A stretch of 64,000 nt of DNA, from NCBI RefSeq assembly GCF_034702125.1, contig NC_085865.1, positions 18,838,281-18,902,280 on the forward strand. Direction: 5' to 3'. Shown here in pieces: positions 54,691-64,000 of the stretch (within the stretch, counting starts at the first letter, position 1; every line of letters starts with the position of its first letter). A program made the position numbers and the translations under genes. The notes beneath the pieces are model-generated. The model did not search any database. It was not told where the DNA came from and saw only the letters and a list, made by a program, of their open reading frames with translations. The DNA comes from Engraulis encrasicolus. Its lineage: Eukaryota > Chordata > Actinopteri > Clupeiformes > Engraulidae.

Positions 54691-55842
54691 CCCAAATAGT
54701 GTAGGAGTACAGATAGGTGACTACCTGTATGGTGGAAGTCAGGGGTTCATATCCCAGCTTGGGCAGTTGGAATTGTTTTCTCCAGTTGCCTCAGGATAAG
54801 TGGTAATGTCTAAACCCCCTCTATTCGCACATTACTTCAATTGTTCTGAATACAGTGTCAGGTTCATGAGGTCTCAATTTCTGTGTATCTTTATACAAGG
54901 GCCCTTCTGTCTCAGTTGGTTATGCTTTTCAGCAACCAAATTCATATCACAATGATACAACTCCATACTTGTTTATTCACACACGACCGCAAACCTTAAA
55001 CAATGATACGGGCACACTTACAGTTGTGTATACATTTTGTTACCTCTTCCAAGTATCAAAACAATAATCGCCTCGAGGAAAGAACGAGCAGACACAAGAT
55101 TCACCCCTTTATGATGTTAAGGAACAGCAAGAATACCTTCTCTACTCTACTCTCTACGCAATCACATACAATTACATGTACATGTCTAAAAACACACACA
55201 CAAAGGACGCGGGTGTTTATCTTTTGTGTCCCTTTGAAACATGCTGTCACAGTTGTCATGGCAATCGCTTGTGCTAGGCCTTCTCCATCACATCGCATGA
55301 CTGTGCTCTACAAAAAAAGAAAGCCGTGTGTTTTCAGTGACACATGTTGCAATAGTTACTGCCTTGACATCCACCATTAGTTGTCAGGCAACTGAGGAGA
55401 ATGCATGCTATGAAAACACGATAGAAGGTTTGACGAGCACTGCTGAGATTTCAGAAGCATGTTCTTCCTGCTGTCACTCAAATATGCCTTGTTGGATTTC
55501 CTTTTTGCTTTTTCACCTCATCCTACCTCCTCTGCTAAATTATTATATTATGTGTGTACCCCTTCTGCAAATTTCTTACATTATACTGAATATTTGAGCC
55601 TCCTGCTGTGTGGAAAGCTGCTTTTAAAAGTCGGCTATTGCAACGCAAGCCTTCTTGACGGAGACCAGTTGTGCCGTCACATCCATACCTATCCAGAAGG
55701 TTAAGACTTATTGTGTCTTTCCAGTGTACAGTACATTCTGTTTTGGTAAGCAATTGGTCTTCTGTTTACACAGAGAGGACGCAGAAAGGAAGCTCCTGAG
55801 TTTTAAAAGCAACACAAAAAAATCACAATCCCATTGCTACTT
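54691..55842. other. Intergenic sequence, no gene seen
   Basis: No splice-supported coding frame or named repeat recognised. Confidence 0.4.
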
Positions 55843-55849
55843 TCCTGTT

Positions 55850-56250
<401 letters not shown>

Positions 56251-56426
56251 ACACGGTTCCTCATTGCAGACACCTGGTGATTTATCATCATGTTTGGATA
56301 CATGTTATTTTCCCTGCTGCGTGGAGGAATGTGAAGCATGGCACACTTAACCGAGGCACTGGCATTTGACACGAATGACTGAGCAAGGGTGATAATCCGC
56401 GGGGCAACTTATTTTCCTATCATCTG

Positions 56427-56570
<144 letters not shown>

Positions 56571-56837
56571 ACTGTGTGTGTAGGCAGTGTGCATATGCTA
56601 TATGTTCATGGGTGGTTGTGCACTTTATAAAACTGTAAAAGTGTGTCTGCACATACAAGTGTGGGCGCTGATCCATGAGGGAAGACATTTGTCATATGAC
56701 ATGCAAAGCGTATGTGTCATTATTCACTACCCATGTAAGCATGTACTGTGTTCCCGCGTGCCTGGCCGTGTTTGTGTTTTTCCCTCTCTGTATGTATTTC
56801 TCCGCAGTCTCTCGCTCTGTGTGTTTGTGGTGGTAGG

Positions 56838-57084
56838 TTAGCCAGGCCGCACCCTCCTAGTGACTCAACACCTTCGACGTTGCTTCTAGTCAGGCCAAGA
56901 GCAATACAAATATTGTTTCTGATCTCCAGAAAAATCGGGAACTCCAGCCACTTTGTCGGAAACCAGTCCACCAGTAGCAAACCTAGGGAGGTGGGTCAAC
57001 CATGCCGTTTGGGAAACGTTAATTGTTATGCTCTTGGTCAGACCAAGTCTCGAAGAGATTTGAAAGTCGATGGTAATCAGGCTA
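56838..57084 (+). repeat. Interspersed repeat family A, copy 2
   Basis: Partner of 1302-1549. Its right end abuts the hAT-like MITE at 57088, whose duplicated target GGCTAGTG includes the end of this repeat. This copy was therefore here first. Confidence 0.75.
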
Positions 57085-57087
57085 GTG

Positions 57088-57303
57088 CAGTGGTGCTCAA
57101 ACTGTGGTACGCGTACCACTGGTGGTGCTTGAGACATCTCTGGTGGTACTTGGAATGCCATTATGAACCTCTCCTGTATTGACTGGCAAAGTGAATATGG
57201 AAGGCCTTTACTGCGATATTCTAATGTTGGTTGTCAAGGTGGTACTCGGAGAGCTCAATATTTTCTCAGGGGGTACTTCACACAAAAAGTTTGAGAACCA
57301 CTG
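57088..57303. mobile_element. hAT-like MITE, CAGTGGTGCTCAAACT ends
   Basis: It begins CAGTGGTGCTCAAACTGTGG and ends AAAGTTTGAGAACCACTG. An exact 8-bp duplication GGCTAGTG flanks it (57080-57087, 57304-57311). 216 bp, non-coding. Confidence 0.88.
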
Positions 57304-57747
57304 GGCTAGTGGTAGATGTGAGTACACAGTAAGTGTGAAAAATGTCTACAAGACATTGTGTAAGATGAGGGCATCATCCCATCTGTGATAAGGATTAATT
57401 CGTGCATACACGCAGAGTGAAGCGGTCATGCTCTCTGCGATACGCGCCGACCATAAAGCAAGACTGTTGCTGGCGTATGATGAATCACTGCTAGTTATAA
57501 CACTTGATGGGGCATTTTCTTCTTAACAGCACCGTCTGCGAGCTGTGCGTTGAAAAGAATGAGTAAGTGTTCAATGTGCGAGTGAGAAATCGCTTCAATC
57601 TATTAAGACGCTGTAGAGAGCATTATTTTCAGCAAGTGTGTCCAGCCCAAACCTTAAGTGAGCACTAATATTACTCATATTACCACAAGGACATGTTGCA
57701 GAGGGATACAGACTACATAGACTAGTGCACTAAGCAAGCATGCTGTA

Positions 57748-58136
57748 CAGTGCTGGGCGATATGGGGAAAAAAACAGCATGAAATGGATTACTTTATATC
57801 ATGATAACGATATATATCACGATATACCACAATTACGTACACTTTCAGTTATTCTCTGTATTTTCTCATTTTCGTGTCATGTTGCAAAACCAAGTTTCTT
57901 TCAAATCATTTTTTAAAACCGTTTTATTCTTATTTTTACAGTTATATGAACTTAGAGCTAGAGTTAGAATACAGAAGTTAGAATACAGAATGTTGTGAAA
58001 TTCTATTAAATTCTATCTTAGCTGTATTAATGGACAAAATTAATTTATCACTGTAGAAACGATAGAGGAGAAAGAGCCCGATAGATATTTTTCTGTCATG
58101 ATAACGATATATATCGTCATATCGTCCAGCCCTATG
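57748..58136. mobile_element. hAT-like MITE, GCTGGGCGATATG ends
   Basis: Ends CAGTGCTGGGCGATATG and CATATCGTCCAGCCCTATG are inverted. Both subterminal regions carry CATGATAACGATATATATC. 389 bp, non-coding. Confidence 0.75.
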
Positions 58137-58932
58137 TACCGGCAAGTGTACAGTAAAGTCATGCTCTGTACTGCTCGGCATGTGAGCATACTACAAAGAA
58201 CAGGGCCTACATGACATGCTACTACACAAAGCACCTCATGACACAAGCATACGGTGAAGAACAGTCGGGGGCAGACTCACGAGACATCCAGACATGATCC
58301 ATGTACAATGGGGACATCACGTTAACTATCGTACAATAGAACAACAAATCTAGTCTTCATAGAACGTTGAACAGCACGGTTAAGTCTATATGCACTTTTT
58401 TTGTATAAGGAGGACATTGGTATACAATGGAATAGTACATTAAGAGGGTCCAACAATAGAAGGTATGAGGAATGGCCACAAGAAGGCATTGAAGGACCAT
58501 GCAAGTCTTTCAACCCTGAGTGTGTGTTTTTGGCTACCAGGCAGTTGCAGTTGATATTGGAGCTCTGTGTTTGTGTTTCAATCATGCCCTAAGCAGGGCT
58601 GGTTAATACTATACTGTGGGTTTGTCAAATGTAGCGTAGAGTTCCAGGAACTCATTTATTAGTTCCTAGGCTGTATGATTATTGGTCACTGTTGAAAACA
58701 AATACCAAAAATAGGCCTACTGTAAAGAACTGTAAAAGCCTAAATTTGTCTGGATGCAATGTAAAGTAGGCCTATGTGTTTTGAGAAGTTTCTGTTGATA
58801 CGTATGTGTATGTGTGCATGCCTGCGTGCTTGTGTGCCTGCGTCCGTGCTCGCATGCCTGCCTGCGTGCACATATGTGGGCAGATGCATACATGTGTGTG
58901 TGTGTTTCTCTTCGTACACTGCTAGTACATCT

Positions 58933-59059
<127 letters not shown>

Positions 59060-59174
59060 AAGGAGAGAGAGAAAGAGAGGGGAAGGCGGGGGTTGGTAAC
59101 GGAAATTAAATGTTGTGAGCCACTTGACATCTCCCAGGGAAACCAAGGCCTCCTCTTTCTTCTCATCGCTAACT

Positions 59175-59176
<2 letters not shown>

Positions 59177-59241
<65 letters not shown>

Positions 59242-59413
59242 CATAGTCCTAGTCTCTGTCTTGCAATGGTCTTCCAACCGTCGTCACCATCAGTGTCTCA
59301 AAACGGTCGCCATCTGCCTTTTCTTTTGTTTTTCCTTCCTCATTCTTCTTCATTCTCTTTGCCTCTGTCTCACTATCCCTCACTCTAACCCTCTCTTTTC
59401 AGCAGATATCCAC

Positions 59414-59485
<72 letters not shown>
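59177..59485. repeat. Two (CT)n microsatellites
   Basis: (CT)n at 59177-59237 and 59419-59484, with a pyrimidine-rich stretch between. Confidence 0.95.
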
Positions 59486-59487
<2 letters not shown>

Positions 59488-60464
59488 CTCTCTGTGCAAC
59501 CTTGGTGAGGCTAAACACAAAAAACCATCTCATTAGGGAATATTACCCACCAGTCATAGGACAACATTCATCAACGTCGTCGCTGGGGAGGACGCTGCCA
59601 ACTCAGCACCTTTTCCCTTCATCTCCTCTCTCCTCTCCTGCACTGACCAGACTTTACCTGTCCTCGGTTACTCACACTCACACTCACACTCACACTCACT
59701 CACTCCACCGCTGAGAAGTAGAGAGCAGGCCTCTCTGCCTTGTGGTGAAAAACAACAACCGGGGCGTAAAGTGGTCTCTTCTTTCTGCACCTCTCCAGAT
59801 TTTATCCGGACCGTTATTTATGAAGTGCTCCTCCGGGGGCACTAAAACGTTCCCCTCCTGTCAAAACCGTAAATAATATCAAAATGGTTTTGGTTTCTTA
59901 CCCAAATATTGATGGCTAAGAGCATAGAGACAAGCAGATGGAACTTAGTTGTTATATTCAGACGTCCATCATTTTCCGTGGAATTTTATTTCATTCTTAC
60001 ACATGCAAAAAATGGAAAATATTGACAGTAGAAAAGAAAATGTGCATTCACTGATTAGGTTTGGGATGCTAACGCTACCAAGATGGCTGACTTTCAACAT
60101 GGCCGTGCATAACATGTGTCCCATTCATCCTATTCCTTCAGATTATGGGATGTCTACAAGTGTTAATTGTGAGCCATAACAATGAATTGTATGTGATAAT
60201 GAATAAGTAAACAATATCTTGCTTGGCACCCCTAGCTATAACCATACAACCTCATCCCTTCCCATCCCATCCCACCTTAACTCCCAGTGATGGTGGCACA
60301 GATTCCCTATGCCTGGTGGTAATAAGAAGCTAGGTGGCGACGACTTTCTACCAGAACTCAGGGGGAATAAAGTACTGCATTGTCATCACTCCAAGGCAAG
60401 CTACTGTATGTTTGAGACACACAGGCAGCACACACAGAAATCTGGTAATGAAACATGATAATGC

Positions 60465-60521
60465 ACACACACAGATGCAGATGCAGACGTGCACACACAC
60501 ACGCACACAGACACAGACACA

Positions 60522-60612
<91 letters not shown>
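60465..60612. repeat. (CA)n microsatellite with GACACA leader
   Basis: GCACAC/GACACA units, then (CA)n to 60612. Confidence 0.95.
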
Positions 60613-60614
<2 letters not shown>

Positions 60615-61579
60615 TGCTGCCCTTGGAAGGTGTGAGGTGCGTATTTGAACATTTAAAATGGCAGGCATCGAATGTGTAAGTCACCTTTCTCACTTTATTC
60701 CCGTTATACTGTGTGTATATGTTATCAACGATTAATTAATGCATGGGGTATTGACATTGCCTCTCTTATGCATGTGCTACATATGTATACATACATTTAG
60801 AAATGTGTTTTGTAAATGATAAACGAGAGAGGAGGAGGGAGGGAGAAGACAAGTATGACTAAAATATGCATGACAGCCTTGCAGCGCATGCAAATCAGGC
60901 CGTAAGACTTTCATGGACACGGAGGGGCTTCTGGAATGGAATAAGAGAGATGGGGAGAAACAGCAGGACAAAAATCCAACATCTGCACGTTATTGTCACA
61001 GTATATGACTGTACAGCTCACCTGACACTTGGTGGGTGTTTCTGGAACATTTTCAGAAAAAAAAGTACAAAGAGAAATCAGTTGCACTTACAGTTTCTGC
61101 TGAACATGATGGAGTAAAAGGTAAAAAAAATGTTGTATGTCTCTTGGATGAGACGCTTTTTATGCATTTAATCCTGAGAGTGACTCTAAATACTGCCTCA
61201 AACCTTCCAACAATTACAATTACATTACAATAAACAAGAACACAATAGACAAACACAACCCCCCCCCTCCCCTAACTCTATAGGACAAGAAGACAGGTTG
61301 ACAAAAAACCCAACTTAAACACAGTAAAGTGCAGTATTCAGTGCCAAAGTGCAATTCAGTCTAAGTTACAGTTGTCTTATTTAACATGGATATACTAGTA
61401 GGTATAAATGATTGGCGGGCTCTGTTTGTCTTAAATGAAGGCATCCTAAAACTCCTACCTGAAGGCAACAACTCATATGCTTGCTGTAAGAGCGTATGCA
61501 TTTAATCCAGAGAGTGGCTCTAAATACTGCCCCAAACCTTCTCTGGTTATCTGAGCATTGCATCTTCTGGATTTTATTT

Positions 61580-61855
61580 ATTACCTCCGCTAAGGAGGTT
61601 ATGTTTTCCGTTGCATTGGTTTGTCTTTTGTCTGTCTGTCTGTTTGTTTGTTTGTTTGTCTGTCATCAGGATAACTCAAAAACTAATGAACGGATTTGGA
61701 TGATACTGTGGAGTTGTTGGAAATGATCAAAGGAACAAGTGATTCAATTTTGGTGGTGATCTGGATTAAAGTCCAGATCCAGGAAGTTTTTAAATAGTCT
61801 TCACCATTGCGGACAAGGGCGGATTTTGACATTCCAGTTTCTAAGTCCATAAAAA
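61580..61855 (+). repeat. Interspersed repeat family C, copy 2
   Basis: Starts TTACCTCCGCTAAGGAGGTT. It contains a (GTCT)n/(GTTT)n tract and then gataactcaaaaactaatga, the counterpart of 28970-29256. Confidence 0.75.
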
Positions 61856-61891
61856 GAATGCAGAAAGACTTTATTTATGCAGTTATTCATC

Positions 61892-62340
61892 TACACAGCA
61901 AAAACTGGAGGGTTGAATCAACTCCCACAGAGTCAATTTTAACCCTTTTTGCGGGTTTATATGAGTCCACACTCTAAAGAGTTAAATTAACATTTTCAAT
62001 ATAGTTAATATTTAACACTGTGCCAAGAGTTACTTTTTAACTCCCTAAACTGGGTTAAAGTAACACTATATTGAGTTACATTGAAACTTTATCAGAGTTC
62101 ATTTTTCACTCCCTAAACTGGGTTAACTTAACACTGCATTGAATTACATTAACACTATATCAGAGTTCCTTTTCAACTCCCTACATAAGGTTAAATTAAC
62201 ACTATATCGATATACATTAACACTATGTCAGAGTTCCTTTTTAACTCCTTAAACTGGGTTAAATTAACACTATTTCGATTTACATTAACACTAAATCAGA
62301 CCTCCTTTTAACTTCCTCAACTGGGTTGAATCGACACAAC
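61892..62340. repeat. 68-bp minisatellite within a TACACAG-type element
   Basis: It opens TACACAGCAAAAACTGGAGG, like the element at 1551. The motif GAGTT(A/C)CTTTTTAACTCC then recurs at 62027, 62095, 62163, 62231 and 62299, exactly 68 bp apart each time. Confidence 0.85.
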
Positions 62341-62964
62341 ATACTTTAAAAATCGGACAATAAAACCATTAAAATGACAATAATTAATTCCAAGAAAAAT
62401 GCGTCTTCAAAAACACAATTTATTTTTTCCCCAATGCATTCAGTTAAAACATGAGGGTATAAATGTACAAACTTCCATCTGCTTACCATTTATTTTAAGA
62501 ATTGTTGACCAATGCATTAATTAAGATCAATTTAAAAAACAAAATACAAGAATGCATAATATTTCAGATCTATTTTTTATTGCTGAACAATGAAGGTAAT
62601 TAACAATACATTTCATAATATACTATACAGATGCAAATCAATTTACATTTGAATTTACATGCGTCTTTGTATCCTCTTTGCAAAGATGGGTTATCAGCAA
62701 GACTGATCACTCATGACTGAAAAGACTCAACTACATCATAGCAACATTGCTATGACATTACCAAGAGCCTTAAGTAACAGGTTAAAACTCAGTCATTACA
62801 ATATTGGTGACAGTAAAGGCTCTGTTAAAAGGGGTTAAAGGAAATGGTTCAGTTTTACCAATGTACCATTTGATTTCAGTGACACTGTAGAATTATAGAA
62901 TTTCAAAAAATTAGTTTCACCTTACCTTTTGTATAGCACACTGTAAAACAGCACATTAAAATGT
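62341..62964. other. AT-rich intergenic sequence
   Basis: No frame or repeat recognised. TTTATT motifs near 62419 and 62490 would be polyadenylation signals for a minus-strand transcript, if any. Confidence 0.3.
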
Positions 62965-62968
62965 TTAA

Positions 62969-63328
62969 AGGGACACTGTGCAGGAAATAGTCAAAAAAGG
63001 TACTGCAACTATGCTGCTCATTGAGACTGGGTTGTCTATCGCCAAATTTGATATTTACATGAACGTTTACTAAGTAATAAACAAATATTTTCTAGTATGG
63101 TCCAAGTACAGTCATTTTTGCAGCTAAAAATGGCTGTTTATGGAAATTCAAAATGGCGGACCATGGAGAAGATCCCCCTTTTCATGTATGAAAAATGCAT
63201 TTTTTTTCAGTCATAATGAATACTTAGAATTTGATAGTGGTGGTAAATATTCATGAAAAGGGTAACATTATTGAATGGGTAGCATGAATTCTGGAAATAA
63301 ACAACAAAAAATCTCACACAGTGTCCCT
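62969..63328 (-). mobile_element. TTAA-type MITE family D, copy 4 (inverted)
   Basis: 360 bp in the opposite orientation, with intact termini and TTAA on both sides (62965-62968, 63329-63332). Confidence 0.9.
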
Positions 63329-63633
63329 TTAACCCCTTTGCGAAGAGCCCATGTGCTTTGCACAGAGAATATGTTGCTTTTTTAGCTATGAGTAAACAGG
63401 CCCGCCAGCAGGTCCATCTGCACAAACAGGCTTCTCACCGTACTTTTGGTTAATTACAAAATTTACAGTGCATCCATAACTGCGCTAACAGAGTGGAGTG
63501 AACTTTTTGTCTGAAATTTGTCTTGGGCTCTATAGTCACTACATTCCATACAGTACTTACATAACCATCATATAACAGAACATAAATAAAAAAGAACATT
63601 GGAAAAACATAGAAAACATTAAAATAAAAAACA

Positions 63634-63915
63634 TCAAAGTGTGCACTGCATGTCCATGGCATGTCTATCCGCCATTAACAGACAAGGTATTCCCTGATGG
63701 GTGGTTATCCGAATAATACATTTCAAACACAGCATGTATTCAGTCCAAAAGAACTGACAGGGATGTCGCAACATTAAGACTGACAGTTTGTACAGGACCT
63801 TGTAGTAGCTGGCTTGTAGATACTCAAGGTTCACGTAGTAGATGATCTCCCAAAAGCACGGTGAAGCTGCAGGTTGCATATCCCTCATGGCGGTTCTTGG
63901 CATCTCACCACAAGT
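63634..63915 (-). CDS. Unrecognised open frame, possible exon
   Basis: A minus-strand frame is open for over 90 codons after an acceptor-like TTTTGCTTTTTCAAG| at about 63916. It reads ...GEMPRTAMRDMQPAASPCFW to ...RHAMDMQCTL. It has no simple-repeat content, but I recognise no domain and the residue mix is odd (many Cys, Met, Tyr). It could be the last exon of a gene continuing beyond 64000, a transposon-borne frame, or chance. Confidence 0.15.
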   Translation of the reverse strand, partial: TCGEMPRTAMRDMQPAASPCFWEIIYYVNLEYLQASYYKVLYKLSVLMLRHPCQFFWTEYMLCLKCIIRITTHQGIPCLLMADRHAMDMQCTL

Positions 63916-64000
63916 CTTGAAAAAGCAAAACAAAAGAAAAGTGTAAATGATTAGGCCAAGACATGGCTCTTCCATCTCAGTCATCATAAATATGGTTTAG

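Noticed and set aside
61975..62335. 68-bp repeats as a possible CRISPR array
   Set aside because: Units are continuous diverged tandem copies, with no constant repeat plus unique spacer pattern.

Overview
This is nuclear DNA of a ray-finned (teleost-type) fish. It has spliced vertebrate genes, dozens of long (TG)n, (CT)n and tetranucleotide microsatellites, and many fish-style DNA transposon remnants. It has no prokaryotic features. Two genes are recognisable and I could splice both exactly by hand. The first is a cerebellin-2 gene (cbln2) on the minus strand, with three coding exons between 14248 and 13077 that encode a 201-residue secreted C1q-domain synaptic organiser. The second is fbxo15 on the plus strand, with nine coding exons between 24316 and 41438 that join in frame to 471 residues of an F-box protein. 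CBLN2 and FBXO15 also lie in the same neighbourhood of human chromosome 18q22, so the pair is a piece of conserved vertebrate synteny. The two genes point away from each other.

Layout. 1-13076 lies downstream of cbln2. It holds microsatellites, several inverted-repeat (MITE-like) elements, and a short sequence with the core of a hammerhead ribozyme (9676-9715). 13077-15100 is cbln2, with an inferred 5' noncoding exon. 15575-21272 is a Tc1/mariner-type fold-back element. One arm is interrupted by a 4.5-kb Ty3/Gypsy-type LTR retrotransposon (15982-20451) that has identical 155-bp LTRs, a 5-bp target duplication, a tRNA-Ser-type primer site and a broken pol. 24316-41438 is fbxo15. Its introns hold hAT-like, Harbinger-like and TTAA-type elements, including a nested stack in the 7.2-kb intron 5. 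41439-64000 is gene-poor and very rich in microsatellites. It carries two more copies of the TTAA-type element, a piggyBac-like MITE, hAT MITEs, a palindromic element with a telomere-like core, and a 68-bp minisatellite.

The genes do not form a pathway. cbln2 acts outside the cell at synapses, and fbxo15 is an intracellular ubiquitin-ligase adaptor. The most unusual material is in the repeats: two different palindromic elements with TTAGGG-like cores; a four-copy TTAA family with AGGGACACTGTG ends; a gag start codon inside a primer-binding site; a hammerhead-like motif; and the palindromic octamer TAGGCCTA found 17 times. I found no convincing new multi-gene system. Repeat family names come from motifs and target-site duplications only and have not been checked against a repeat library.
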